The notes: generated from the sequence alone by a model not told the origin. Shown: positions 36,911 through 45,613, numbered from the stretch's first letter. The stretch is 64,000 nucleotides of DNA from Bradyrhizobium sp. 139 (GCF_023074175.1 NZ_JADPKS010000073.1:1-64000); one strand, 5' to 3'. Numbers and translations are program-made.

Positions 36911-38413
36911 GTGAAGCGGCCGCGCAAGCGCGGCTCGAGCGTCGCGGTCATCGACATCGGTTCCAACTCGGTCCGTCTCGTCGTCTACGAGGGACTGACG
37001 CGGAGCCTCATTCCGATCTTCAACGAGAAGACGCTGTGCGGCCTCGGGCGCGAGGTGCAGAGCACGGGCCTGCTCGCGCCCGATGCCGTCGACAAGGCGC
37101 TGACCTCGCTGAAGCGCTTCCGCGCGCTGTGCCGCGTGATGCAGGTCGGACGCGTGTTCGCAATTGCGACCGCCGCCTGCCGTGACGCTTCCAACGGCCC
37201 CGACTTCATCGCGAAAGCCGAGCGCATCTGCGCCGTGAAGATCGAGATCCTCTCGGGTCCGCGCGAGGCGCGGCTGTCGGCGCTCGGCGTGATCTCCGGC
37301 ATCCATCATCCCGACGGCATCGTCGGCGATCTCGGCGGCGGCTCGCTCGAACTGATCGACGTGCGCAGAAATAGCGTGCGCAGCGGCGTCACGCTGCCGC
37401 TCGGCGGACTTGCGCTGCAGGACCTCGCGCACAAATCGCTCAAGCGCGCCGACCGTATCGTCCGCGAAGAGCTCGATGAGGTGCCGCAGCTCAAGGCAGG
37501 CAGCGGCCGCACCTTCTATGCTGTCGGCGGCACCTGGCGCGCGCTCGCGCGCATCCACATCATCCAGAGCGGCTATCCGCTTCAGGTGATGCACGGCTAT
37601 TCGATCTCGGCCGCCGAAGCACTCGACTTTTCGCGTCGCCTGCGGCGTCTCGCGGCCGCCGACATGCTTGCCGACATCGAGATCGTCGCGGATGCGAGGC
37701 GCCCTCTTCTCACCTATGCGGCGCTGGTGCTCGAGCACATCATCCGGGTGGCAAAGCCCAAGACCATCGTGTTCTCGACCTTCGGCGTGCGCGAGGGCCT
37801 CTTGCACGAGAAGCTGTCGGAATCCGAGCGCGACAAGGACGGGCTGATCTGCGCGGCCGAAGAGCTGAACCAGCTCCTGTCGCGTTCGGCCAAGCACGCC
37901 CGCGAGCTGATCGCCTGGAGCGACCGCCTCGCGCGCGTGGTGAAGCTGCGCGAGACCGAGGAGGACCGCCGCTTGCGCCACACCGCGTGCCTGCTCTCCG
38001 ACATCGGCTGGCGCGTGCATCCCGATCATCGCGGCGAGCAGACGCTGAGCCTGGTCGTCAACGGCAATTTCGGCGCCATCACCCACATCGAGCGCGCCTT
38101 TGTCGGCCTGTCGGTGTTTTATCGTTATGCGGGCCTGAGCGAGGAAAACCAGCCGCCGGTCACCACGCAGGAGCTGTTGACACCCGCGCAGCTCGAACGC
38201 GCCCGTCTCCTGGGTGCGGCGTTCCGCGTCGCGCATCTGATCTCGGCGGCACGTCCGGGCGTGCTACCGGCCACACATTTCCGCAGCCAAGGCCGTAAAT
38301 TGATGCTGATTTTCGAGCACAGGCTCGGCGATCTCGTGGCTGACCGCGTCGGCAGCCGCTTCCGCGCGCTCGCCCGCCTGATCGGCCGCGCCGGCTCGAT
38401 CGTGCGGCGCTAG
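36911..38413 (+). CDS. ppx: Exopolyphosphatase (Ppx/GppA family)
   Basis: A 500-residue ASKHA-fold phosphatase starts at the GTG at 36911. It shows the phosphate-binding VAVIDIGSNSVRLVVY (about 11-26) and GIVGDLGGGSLELID near 137, with the catalytic Glu expected between them. The C-terminal part (about 310-500) is an HD-like helical domain (HTACLLSDIGWRVHPDHRG). It removes terminal phosphates of polyphosphate, possibly also pppGpp. It follows ppk by 15 bases. Confidence 0.94.
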   Translation: MKRPRKRGSSVAVIDIGSNSVRLVVYEGLTRSLIPIFNEKTLCGLGREVQSTGLLAPDAVDKALTSLKRFRALCRVMQVGRVFAIATAACRDASNGPDFIAKAERICAVKIEILSGPREARLSALGVISGIHHPDGIVGDLGGGSLELIDVRRNSVRSGVTLPLGGLALQDLAHKSLKRADRIVREELDEVPQLKAGSGRTFYAVGGTWRALARIHIIQSGYPLQVMHGYSISAAEALDFSRRLRRLAAADMLADIEIVADARRPLLTYAALVLEHIIRVAKPKTIVFSTFGVREGLLHEKLSESERDKDGLICAAEELNQLLSRSAKHARELIAWSDRLARVVKLRETEEDRRLRHTACLLSDIGWRVHPDHRGEQTLSLVVNGNFGAITHIERAFVGLSVFYRYAGLSEENQPPVTTQELLTPAQLERARLLGAAFRVAHLISAARPGVLPATHFRSQGRKLMLIFEHRLGDLVADRVGSRFRALARLIGRAGSIVRR

Positions 38414-38416
38414 AAA

Positions 38417-39277
38417 TTACTCCGCCGAGACCTTGGCGTGGCGCTCGGATGATTCCAGCGCGGCCGCACCCAGGCTGCGCCGGCGCCAGATGGTGCCGGC
38501 GACCAGCACGACGACAACGCCGAGAGCTGCGCAGAGATATTCGCCGCCCCCGCCGCCATGAGTGAACTGTGGCGGGATGCGAAGTGCGCCGAGCGTGTTG
38601 TCCAGCGAAGCACCGAGCGGGCCGTCGAACAGCGTGTGCAGCTTCGGCGCGATGCCTGGATCGGTCGCGATCACCTCGCCGGCGATCCAGCCGAGCAACG
38701 CCGCGCCCGCCCAGACCAGGACCGGCAGCTTTGCGAGCAGCGCCATGATCAGCGCCGCACCGGCGACGATCAGCGGCACGCTGATGGCGAGGCCGAGGAT
38801 CAGCAGCGGCACGCTGCCATTGGCGGCGGCAGCGACCGCAATGACGTTGTCGAGACTCATGACGATGTCTGCGACGACGACGATCTGCACCGCCTGCCAC
38901 AGATGCGAGGCGGACTCGACGCCCTCCTCGTCCTCTTGTTCCGGTACCAGAAGCTTCGCCGCAATCACGATCAGCGCGAGACCGCCGACGAGCTTGAGAT
39001 ACGGCAGCTCCATCAGGCTCGCGACAATGCCGGTGAAGATGATCCGCAGCAGCACCGCGGCGCCCGCACCGAAGATCATGCCCCACAGCCGGTGCCGCGG
39101 CTTGAGGCCGCGGCAGGCGAGCGCGATCACCAATGCGTTGTCGCCGGAGAGCAGGATGTTGATCCAGATGATCTTGCCGAGCGCAATCCAGAAGGTCGGT
39201 TCGGCCATCTCATTGCGAAACTGGGTGAAGAATGCCCCGATCGTAGCGGGATCGAAGATCTGCCAGATCCAGTTCAC
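38417..39277 (-). CDS. TerC-family integral membrane protein
   Basis: This 286-residue protein has seven or more membrane helices and the TerC motifs ILLSGDNALVIALACR (about 42-57) and VVADIVMSLDNVIAVAAAA (about 133-151), where the paired SGDN/SLDN acidic residues bind metal. YjbE/Alx-type relatives export manganese or help load Mn into exported enzymes. A cytoplasmic loop (PEQEDEEGVESASH) is acidic. It ends three bases from the ppx stop, convergent. The substrate is inferred from the family. Confidence 0.9.
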   Translation of the reverse strand: MNWIWQIFDPATIGAFFTQFRNEMAEPTFWIALGKIIWINILLSGDNALVIALACRGLKPRHRLWGMIFGAGAAVLLRIIFTGIVASLMELPYLKLVGGLALIVIAAKLLVPEQEDEEGVESASHLWQAVQIVVVADIVMSLDNVIAVAAAANGSVPLLILGLAISVPLIVAGAALIMALLAKLPVLVWAGAALLGWIAGEVIATDPGIAPKLHTLFDGPLGASLDNTLGALRIPPQFTHGGGGGEYLCAALGVVVVLVAGTIWRRRSLGAAALESSERHAKVSAE

Positions 39278-39305
39278 AATACGTCCTTTCGCCCCGTCGA
39301 TTTAA

Positions 39306-39390
39306 AGCATAATCCGGAAAAGTGTGTAGCGGCTTTCCGAAAAGATCATGCTCGAACAATAGACGAAAGCGCGATGACATTCATCGCGCT
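39306..39390. repeat. Dispersed palindromic repeat, copy 1
   Basis: The element begins AGCATAATCCGGAAAAGTGT and includes CGGCTTTCCGAAAAGATCAT and an end palindrome GCGCGATGACATTCATCGCGC. It is closely related in sequence and order to the element at 63313-63392. It contains an imperfect inverted repeat (CGGAAAAG...CTTTCCG) and lies between ndk and the TerC-family gene. Confidence 0.85.
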
Positions 39391-39408
39391 TAAGTCCCGG
39401 CTGATGGA

Positions 39409-39831
39409 TCAGCCGACGATCTCGTTGCCCGAGAAGAACTGCGCGATTTCGATCGCGGCGGTCTCCGGCGCGTCCGAGCCGTGAGCAGAGTTCTCGCCGA
39501 TCGACTTTGCATAGAGCTTGCGGATGGTGCCGTCGGCCGCCTTGGACGGATCGGTCGCACCCATCACATCGCGGTACTTCGCGACGGCGCCCTCGCCTTC
39601 CAGCACCTGGACCACCACGGGACCCGAGGTCATGAATTCCACGAGCTCGCCGAAGAACGGGCGCGCCTTGTGGACAGCATAGAAGGTCTCGGCCTGTTCC
39701 TTGCTCATGCGGATGCGCTTCTGCGCGACGATGCGCAGGCCCGCCTTCTCGATCACGGCGTTAACCGCACCGGTAAGGTTACGCGCGGTCGCATCGGGCT
39801 TGATGATCGAGAAAGTGCGTTCGATGGCCAT
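39409..39831 (-). CDS. ndk: Nucleoside diphosphate kinase
   Basis: This 140-residue Ndk exchanges phosphate between nucleoside tri- and diphosphates. It begins [18 protein letters not shown] and carries the phosphate-binding [14 protein letters not shown], the [16 protein letters not shown] loop and the active-site motif [13 protein letters not shown] with the phosphorylated histidine near 117. Typical length. It is monocistronic, with the dispersed palindrome immediately downstream. Confidence 0.97.
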   Translation of the reverse strand: MAIERTFSIIKPDATARNLTGAVNAVIEKAGLRIVAQKRIRMSKEQAETFYAVHKARPFFGELVEFMTSGPVVVQVLEGEGAVAKYRDVMGATDPSKAADGTIRKLYAKSIGENSAHGSDAPETAAIEIAQFFSGNEIVG

Positions 39832-40237
39832 AAATGTTGTCCTTGAGAAGAAAGCGCCGGTTCGGAGTTGCGGGGCTTATATCGGCGCCGACGCCGAACG
39901 GCAAGCGACCGCAAAAACGGCCTCACAGGCGCGTCGCCGCAGGGTCGCCCCCCGGGGATTCCAGCGTGGATTACAACTATTTCACCCAAACGAACTAGGT
40001 CTAGAAGGTCAACCAGTCGAAATGACACTGCCGATCCTGTTGACACCCTTTGGAAGCTAGGGCGTTGGAGCGGTCCCAGCCCCGTGTTCCGAAAGCCGGG
40101 AACGGGTGCCGATGCGCCGCAAAAGGCATAGCCCCCCTCGCTCGGTGACATTTCCTGATGATATCGAACTCTGCACCTCAGATCTATGCTTTCAATTTGT
40201 GATATATCCTGCCGCTGCACCACGAGGAATACGATCT
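39832..40237. other. Left margin of the AT-rich islet
   Basis: This 406-base non-coding stretch passes from GC-rich core sequence to clearly lower GC sequence around 39980. At about 39981-40007 it contains TTCACCCAAACGAACT, which resembles a sequence at about 41763 on the far side of the islet. I found no tRNA gene here. Confidence 0.4.
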
Positions 40238-40501
40238 ATGACTGATTTGACCGTGCCGCCCCCCGAAACGCCAAGCAAAGAAATGACCGCGGCCGCATTT
40301 GGCGGTCCCGCGTATGCCATGACTAACTTTATGATCCATCCACTCTCGGCGGAGATTTTGCGGCTCTCGTTTGTAGAAGCCCCGGCAGGGGGCGATCCGC
40401 AGTTTCGCACTGCAGTCATTATGGATCGGCAAGGCGCGATAAACTTGGCAGATTTGTTGATGCGCTTTGTTGCCGGAACGGAGGTGGGGACTGGTGCCTA
40501 A
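40238..40501 (+). CDS. Hypothetical protein, islet gene 1
   Basis: This encodes 87 residues from the ATG at 40238, with GAGGA ten bases upstream. It reads MTDLTVPPPETPSKEMTAAA then FGGPAYAMTNFMIHPLS and VIMDRQGAINLADLLMRF; soluble, no signal or membrane helix. The alternation of strand-like segments (ILRLSFVEA, FRTAVIMD) with a C-terminal helix suggests a small folded domain. No family recognised. The next gene begins eight bases before its stop, so they are coupled. Confidence 0.65.
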   Translation: MTDLTVPPPETPSKEMTAAAFGGPAYAMTNFMIHPLSAEILRLSFVEAPAGGDPQFRTAVIMDRQGAINLADLLMRFVAGTEVGTGA

Positions 40502-40961
40502 TCCAGCCACTCCGACGGCGGGGACGGCTGTCACGCCTACAGCTTCTCAGGCGGAAGCAAGCACCGCTTTCGCCCCGCCGCGCGCTCAAACTTCCGCAAT
40601 TGGCTCCGCGGGGCGAACCAAAAGAGCCCCTGCGATCGGCAGCACTCAAGCTCTCAGCCACGGGAGAATGAGTGTGAAAATTTATCCGATTAGCGAAGAT
40701 CAGTTGTCTATTATTGGCCTAATGCGGGGAATTGCTGCCGCTTGCTTCGCGCTAGGTGGGACCTGTTTCGGCTTCGGGATCAACATCGTAAAAGATTTAC
40801 AAATCAATTCTGGCACCGCCCAACCGTTGGTCGAGCGCTGGCAGACGATTAGCTATGTCTCGATGGCCGCAGGGATCGTGCTTGGCATCGTAGGCGCTAT
40901 CTTTTGGTGGAGAGGACAGACCACGATCTCAAAAATTGATGGAAGAACCACCTTTCAATGA
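40494..40961 (+). CDS. Membrane protein, islet gene 2
   Basis: The product has 155 residues from the GTG at 40494, with GGGGA just upstream and overlap with the previous stop. The first 60 residues are low-complexity (Pro/Thr/Ala/Ser). Two membrane helices follow (about 83-103, GLMRGIAAACFALGGTCFGFG, and about 127-147, ISYVSMAAGIVLGIVGAIFWW). It is a small two-helix membrane protein of unknown role. AT-richer than the flanking genes. Confidence 0.65.
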   Translation: MPNPATPTAGTAVTPTASQAEASTAFAPPRAQTSAIGSAGRTKRAPAIGSTQALSHGRMSVKIYPISEDQLSIIGLMRGIAAACFALGGTCFGFGINIVKDLQINSGTAQPLVERWQTISYVSMAAGIVLGIVGAIFWWRGQTTISKIDGRTTFQ

Positions 40962-41005
40962 CGTTTGAGAGTGGTTGGCGCTATCATTTCGACGCAGGGC
41001 GAGCG

Positions 41006-41521
41006 CTAGTTGTCGCCCTCATTTTTCGCCAAAGTCCTTCGGCCTTCAGGATGTGGGGCAAGCAAGTGCTTTTCGTCCTCTCCGATTGGACGCCATTTAA
41101 GCTGCCCCTCTTTGTTAAATCCAGTACTCACGTAGCCAAGCACCCTTGACGTTGAATTGTTTGCCGAAAGGAGCCGATCGAAATTCGTTTCGAGAACAGC
41201 CGCAGAATTTTGCAAAGTTTCGCGGGGTGCCTGATTGGCTATCTCTTGCTTCAGTTTTTCAAAGTCTGTCTTCGTATCAGCCGCTTCTTTCGCCGCCGCC
41301 TCGGCTCTATCCTTGGCGAAGCCGAACCGCTGCTCCAAAACTTCGACCTTGCCCTTCAGTTCAGCAACCACCCCTTCTGAGAGTTTACCTCCCAGCCAAT
41401 ACGCGAACCACACGACCGCAACCGTGATCGTCGCGACAATACCTGCAGCCCAATTGAAGAAGACCGGTGCAGATAGATATAAATCCGCAGCTTTGATGAG
41501 GAACGTTTGGAACGAGTTCAT
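41006..41521 (-). CDS. Membrane-anchored coiled-coil protein, islet gene 3
   Basis: The product has 171 residues. One membrane helix (about 22-43, FNWAAGIVATITVAVVWFAY) is followed by a helical, charged stretch with heptad character (about 50-105: ELKGKVEVLEQRFGFAKDRAE...ADTKTDFEKLKQEI). The C-terminal 60 residues are mixed. The build resembles small phage- or defence-associated membrane proteins, but nothing specific is recognised. It is convergent with islet gene 2, 44 bases apart. GC content is well below the surroundings. Confidence 0.65.
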   Translation of the reverse strand: MNSFQTFLIKAADLYLSAPVFFNWAAGIVATITVAVVWFAYWLGGKLSEGVVAELKGKVEVLEQRFGFAKDRAEAAAKEAADTKTDFEKLKQEIANQAPRETLQNSAAVLETNFDRLLSANNSTSRVLGYVSTGFNKEGQLKWRPIGEDEKHLLAPHPEGRRTLAKNEGDN

Positions 41522-41926
41522 GATCGCCTATCGCACCATTATCCGTTCCTACTACCACCATGTGTCTGGAAATACTGAGTAGCGATGCCTGAACGCCCGT
41601 CAGGCGGTTTGAAAAACTAAAATTGGCATCTGAAGCACTGTGCCCCTACTCGGCGACAATCCAAGCGCTTCTCTATCACAGGTTTCCGCAACGCATTCTA
41701 GATATGTTCCACCGAAAATATCTATAGAACAATGACTTAAGCTACATTGCGTTCTTGCTCGCTTCACCCAGATGAACTCAATCTGAAGCCCTCGTCAGGA
41801 TTCGGTTCAGCTTCGCCGGCGTAAGGTTGGGCCCATCGAAACGAAAAGCCTGATCACGATGCGGACCGTTTCGGCGGCCTTTCCATCGACGCGATAGCCC
41901 CGCGCCGCAGCTTTGAGGAGATCACC
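41522..41926. other. AT-rich right margin of the islet
   Basis: No gene is evident in this 405-base stretch. The part around 41641-41790 is strikingly AT-rich for this genome (the line 41701-41760 is about 37 percent GC by hand count). A partial copy of the left-margin sequence (TTCACCCAGATGAACT near 41763) lies here. It also holds the promoter of the glycine-rich protein gene. Confidence 0.45.
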
Positions 41927-42178
41927 ATGTTGAGGAAACTTTCGCTTGCCGCTGTGGCCGCGGTCGCGCTGAGTGCCGCGCTGGCGCCGACCTCCGCCTC
42001 CGCTCGCTGGCATGGCGGCTGGGGCCATGGCGGCGGCGGTGGCTGGCATCACGGCTGGGGCGGACCGCGCTTCTATGCCGGCGGCCCCGTCTCCTACGGC
42101 TATGGCGGCTGCTATGTGCGCCGGCTGGTCCCGACCCCCTGGGGACCCCGCTGGCGGCTGATCAACCGCTGCTACTGA
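41927..42178 (+). CDS. Small secreted Gly/His/Trp-rich protein
   Basis: This encodes 83 residues. MLRKLSLAAVAAVALSAALA...SASA (about 1-26) is a signal peptide; the mature chain is rich in Gly, Trp, His and Tyr (WHGGWGHGGGGGWHHGWGG) and ends in two Cys-containing segments. GAGGAG precedes the ATG at eight bases. Proteins of this kind are abundant in Bradyrhizobium genomes and their function is unknown. The antisense frame over it is judged a shadow because the signal peptide and RBS favour this strand. Confidence 0.8.
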   Translation: MLRKLSLAAVAAVALSAALAPTSASARWHGGWGHGGGGGWHHGWGGPRFYAGGPVSYGYGGCYVRRLVPTPWGPRWRLINRCY

Positions 42179-42228
42179 GCCCGACAGCACCTTCCTCAAG
42201 GTACCATCCCCAGGGTACTTTCCAAGCG

Positions 42229-42265
42229 AAGCCACGGCGTTCCCCTGCGCCGGGGCTTTGCATTT
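42229..42265 (+). terminator. Probable terminator after the Gly-rich gene
   Basis: AAGCCACGGCG (42229-42239) pairs with CGCCGGGGCTT (42248-42258), one A/G mismatch, with an eight-base loop, followed by TGCATTTTGG. The T-tract is weak. Confidence 0.55.
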
Positions 42266-42390
42266 TGGTGGATACGACGAATTTGTACAATTTTTACTAG
42301 AACGTTGGGCAATCGCCGCGAGTGGCGAAACCATTTGGAGGCCAAGCACTTGGTACCGTGTCCTTACTTTGAGAACACGGAACCTTACGA

Positions 42391-42564
42391 ATGGTTAGCG
42401 TTTTTGCTACTGACAGCGAACAGATCGATCGACGCACCAGCCGCTCGATTCGCGATGCGGTGGCCGAACGGCTTCAGCAGAGCCTGCGCCCCGAACCCCG
42501 GCTCCCGACGCATCTCGAACAGCTCCTCGACGAGCTGAAGAAGCGCGATTGCGATACGCACTGA
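42391..42564 (+). CDS. Small charged protein (57 residues)
   Basis: A 57-residue frame starts at the ATG at 42391: VFATDSEQIDRRTSRSIRDA then VAERLQQSLRPEPRLPTHLE and QLLDELKKRDCDTH. It is helical and highly charged, with strong coding-type composition and no antisense rival. The RBS is poor (no clear purine run within 12 bases), so an upstream non-ATG start is possible. It precedes the ABC-F gene by 57 bases and may be on the same transcript. No family identified. Confidence 0.55.
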   Translation: MVSVFATDSEQIDRRTSRSIRDAVAERLQQSLRPEPRLPTHLEQLLDELKKRDCDTH

Positions 42565-42621
42565 CTTGAGGCTCACGGAAAAACGGGTTGCGTTTGATCC
42601 CGCCTGCGGTGACAAGGCCGC

Positions 42622-44484
42622 ATGCTCTCCATCACCGATCTCTCCATCCGCCTCGCCGGACGCCTTCTGATTGACCAGAGTTCCGTGCAGATCACGCCCG
42701 GATCGCGCGTCGGCATGGTCGGGCGCAACGGCACCGGCAAATCGACCTTGTTCAAGGTGATCCGCGGCGAACTCGCGGCCGAGCACGGCTCGGTGACGCT
42801 GCCGCCGCGCTGGCGCGTCGGCAGCCTCGCGCAGGAAGCCCCGAACGGCCCCGAAAGCCTGATCTCGGTCGTACTCAAGGCCGACCTCGAACGCGACGCG
42901 CTGCTCGCCGAGGCCGAGTGCGCGGCCGACCCGCACCGGATTGCCGAGATCCAGACCCGGCTGGTCGACATCGACGCGCATTCGGCGCCGAGCCGTGCTG
43001 CCGCGATCCTCTCCGGCCTTGGCTTTTCCGCCGCCGACCAGCTTCGGCCCTGCGCCGAATTCTCCGGCGGCTGGCGCATGCGCGTCGCGCTCGCCGCCAC
43101 GCTGTTCGCGGCCCCCGACCTCCTGCTGCTCGACGAGCCCACCAACTATCTCGACCTCGAAGGCACACTGTGGCTGGAGGATCACCTTGCGCATTATCCG
43201 CGCACCGTGATCGTGATCAGCCACGACCGCGACCTGCTGGAAAGCTCGGTCGACCAGATCCTGCATCTGGAGCGCGGCAAGCTCACGCTCTACAAAGGTA
43301 CTTATTCTTCGTTCGAGGAGCAGCGCGCCGCGCGCGAGATGCTCGATGCCAAGCAGGTCAAGCGCCAGGAAGCGGAGCGCGCGCGCCTGCAAGCCTTCGT
43401 CGACCGCTTCAAGGCCAAGGCTTCGAAAGCCCGGCAGGCGCAATCACGCGTAAAAATGCTGGAGCGGCTGAAGCCGATCACGGCGCTGGTCACCCAGGAC
43501 GTGCGCGAGATCAGCTTTCCCGCGCCCGAGAAAATCCTGTCGCCGCCGATCATCGCCGTCGACAACGCCGCGGTCGGCTACGATCCGGCAACGCCGGTGC
43601 TGGGCCGCGTCACCTTGCGCATCGACAATGACGACCGCATTGCGCTGCTCGGCTCCAACGGCAACGGCAAGTCGACGCTGGTGAAGCTGCTGGCCGGGCG
43701 CCTCGCGCCCTTCTCCGGCAAGGTCACGCGTGCCGACAAGCTATCAATCGCCTATTTCGCACAGCATCAGCTCGACGAATTGAACGAGGACGCCTCCGCC
43801 TACGATCACGTCCGCAAGCTGATGGGCGATGCGCCCGAAGCCAAAGTGCGCGCGCGCGCCGGTGCGATCGGCTTTTCCGGCAAGGCGGCCGACACAAGGG
43901 TCGGAAAACTGTCGGGCGGCGAGAAGGCGCGCCTGCTGCTGGGACTTGCGACGTTTTTCGGCCCCAACATGATCATCCTGGACGAGCCGACCAACCACCT
44001 CGACATCGACAGCCGCGCGGCGCTTGCCGAAGCCATCAACGAATTCCCCGGCGCCGTCATCATGGTCTCGCACGATCGCTATCTGATCGAGGCCTGCGCC
44101 GACCGGCTCTGGATCGTCGCCGACCGCACCGTGACCAATTACGACGGCGATCTCGACGAATACCGCCGCCTGGTGCTGTCCGCGCGCAATGGCGACCCCG
44201 CGCCGCGCGAGCGCAGCGCCGCCAGCGAGAAGCCGCAGCGACCGAGATCGGACAATCGCGGCTCGCTGAAGAAGCGCATCGCGGAAGCCGAAGCCGAGGT
44301 CGCCCGCGTCAGCGAGATCATCACCAAGATCGACACCGCGCTGGCCCTGCCCGACATCTTCACCCGCGATCCCAAGCAGGCCGCGCAACTGTCAAAGGCG
44401 CGCGCCAATGCGGCCGATGCGCTGGCGCGCGCCGAGGAGCAGTGGCTCGAGGCGAGCACGCAGTTCGACGAGGCGGCGGGGTAA
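42622..44484 (+). CDS. ABC-F family ATPase (Uup/Ettα-like)
   Basis: This 620-residue soluble protein has two ABC domains and no membrane part. Walker A motifs are GRNGTGKSTLF (about 35-45) and GSNGNGKSTLV (about 345-355); signature/Walker B pairs are FSGGWRMRVAL/LLLLDEPTNYLD and LSGGEKARLLL/MIILDEPTNHLD. The linker between them (about 240-300, charged, KQVKRQEAERARLQAFVD) and a C-terminal coiled coil (about 540-615) are typical. Such proteins act at the ribosome or in DNA maintenance (Uup). It is likely a housekeeping copy; an antibiotic-resistance role is not indicated. Confidence 0.93.
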   Translation: MLSITDLSIRLAGRLLIDQSSVQITPGSRVGMVGRNGTGKSTLFKVIRGELAAEHGSVTLPPRWRVGSLAQEAPNGPESLISVVLKADLERDALLAEAECAADPHRIAEIQTRLVDIDAHSAPSRAAAILSGLGFSAADQLRPCAEFSGGWRMRVALAATLFAAPDLLLLDEPTNYLDLEGTLWLEDHLAHYPRTVIVISHDRDLLESSVDQILHLERGKLTLYKGTYSSFEEQRAAREMLDAKQVKRQEAERARLQAFVDRFKAKASKARQAQSRVKMLERLKPITALVTQDVREISFPAPEKILSPPIIAVDNAAVGYDPATPVLGRVTLRIDNDDRIALLGSNGNGKSTLVKLLAGRLAPFSGKVTRADKLSIAYFAQHQLDELNEDASAYDHVRKLMGDAPEAKVRARAGAIGFSGKAADTRVGKLSGGEKARLLLGLATFFGPNMIILDEPTNHLDIDSRAALAEAINEFPGAVIMVSHDRYLIEACADRLWIVADRTVTNYDGDLDEYRRLVLSARNGDPAPRERSAASEKPQRPRSDNRGSLKKRIAEAEAEVARVSEIITKIDTALALPDIFTRDPKQAAQLSKARANAADALARAEEQWLEASTQFDEAAG

Positions 44485-44516
44485 GGTCTCCGCGACGGGC
44501 CCGGCATTATCAAAAT

Positions 44517-44541
44517 TCGAAAAAACAACCCTATGCAAAGT
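44517..44541. repeat. Dispersed motif CGAAAACAACCC, copy 2
   Basis: CGAAAAAACAACCCTATGCAAAGTA, just after the ABC-F gene, is a diverged copy of the motif at 14640-14668. The flanking sequences differ, so the shared part is limited to about 25 bases. Confidence 0.4.
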
Positions 44542-44647
44542 ACCGGTATTTTATTACCTGGCAATGAGCCATTGAATGGGATGTTCTTTGCCGTATCGAC
44601 TTAGCCCGCCCAGGCGGCGATGCCGGCACGAATTGCGCACCAATGGG

Positions 44648-45613
44648 TCAGTCCGCAAACTGGCCCGCTGCCGTGATGATCGGCGCCCAGCGGTCGATTT
44701 CACTCGCCAGCACCGCACCGAGCGCCTCTGGCGTTGCACTGTCCTGCGGGACGGGCTCCGTGTTGATGTCGTTGAACCGAGCGATCAGCGTGGGATCCTT
44801 GAGTGCGGACTGGAGCGCCGCCGTCAGCTTCTGAACGACCGCCGGCGGTGTGCCCTTGGGGGCATAGATGCCGTGCCAGACACCAAGTTCGAACCCTTTG
44901 AGGCCGGCCTCGTCGGCGGTCGGCAGATCGGGCAGGCTCTTCAGCCGCTCTTTGGTGGTGATCGCATAGGCCTTGACCTGCTTGGCCGTGATCGGGCCGG
45001 TGGTGTTCGTCGCCTGGTCGCAGGTGAGATCGATCTGTCTGCCGAGAAGATCGTTCATGATGGGACCGTTGCCCTTGTAGGGCACGGAAGTGAGCTGCTT
45101 CTGGATCGCCGTCATGAACAGCATGCCGCAGAGGTGCGATGCCGCTCCGAGCCCGGCATTGGCATAGGTCAACTTGTCGCCCTGCTGTTGAGCATAGGCG
45201 ACCAATTCCTTCAGCGTGTCGGCCGGAAAATCCGGACGCGCGATGATGGTCATCGGCGCATTGGTCACAAGCCCGATCGGCGCAAAGGCGGTCTTCGTGT
45301 CGTAGCTCAGGTTGCGGTACAGCGTGGCGGCGGTCGACAGGCCGACATGATGGATCAGCAGCGTGTATCCGTCGGGCTGGGCTCGCGAGGCGCGGGTCGT
45401 GGCGATGGTGCCACCGGCGCCGGGAGCGTTCTCCACGATGACCTGTTGCCCGAGCGATTTCGACATGCCTGCCGCGGTCAGGCGAGCAATGGTGTCCGTA
45501 GGTCCGCCGGCGGCGAACGGCACCAGCATGGTGACGGGCCTGACTGGATAGTCCTGGGCGAGCGCCGGGCCGAACGGCAAGAGCAGAGCCGATACGAGGG
45601 CAATAAGCCGCAT
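44648..45613 (-). CDS. Bug/TctC-family extracytoplasmic solute-binding protein
   Basis: This 321-residue tripartite-tricarboxylate-transport-type binding protein has a signal peptide (about 1-20, ending ALA), then PVRPVTMLVPFAAGGPTDTI, VENAPGAGGTIATTRASRAQ and the conserved YKGNGPIMNDLLGRQIDL. Bug proteins bind carboxylates such as citrate, nicotinate or aromatic acids in the periplasm. The TctA/TctB membrane partners are not in the window, which is usual for orphan Bug proteins. The ligand cannot be predicted. Confidence 0.93.
   Translation of the reverse strand: MRLIALVSALLLPFGPALAQDYPVRPVTMLVPFAAGGPTDTIARLTAAGMSKSLGQQVIVENAPGAGGTIATTRASRAQPDGYTLLIHHVGLSTAATLYRNLSYDTKTAFAPIGLVTNAPMTIIARPDFPADTLKELVAYAQQQGDKLTYANAGLGAASHLCGMLFMTAIQKQLTSVPYKGNGPIMNDLLGRQIDLTCDQATNTTGPITAKQVKAYAITTKERLKSLPDLPTADEAGLKGFELGVWHGIYAPKGTPPAVVQKLTAALQSALKDPTLIARFNDINTEPVPQDSATPEALGAVLASEIDRWAPIITAAGQFAD

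Noticed and set aside
40958-41149. Plus-strand 63-residue frame after islet gene 2
   Set aside because: Most of it overlaps islet gene 3 in antisense, it has no RBS, and islet gene 3 has a coherent membrane helix and coiled coil.
41807-42349. Minus-strand 180-residue frame around 42 kb
   Set aside because: It is antisense to the secreted Gly-rich protein, which has a signal peptide and RBS, and it spans a likely terminator.
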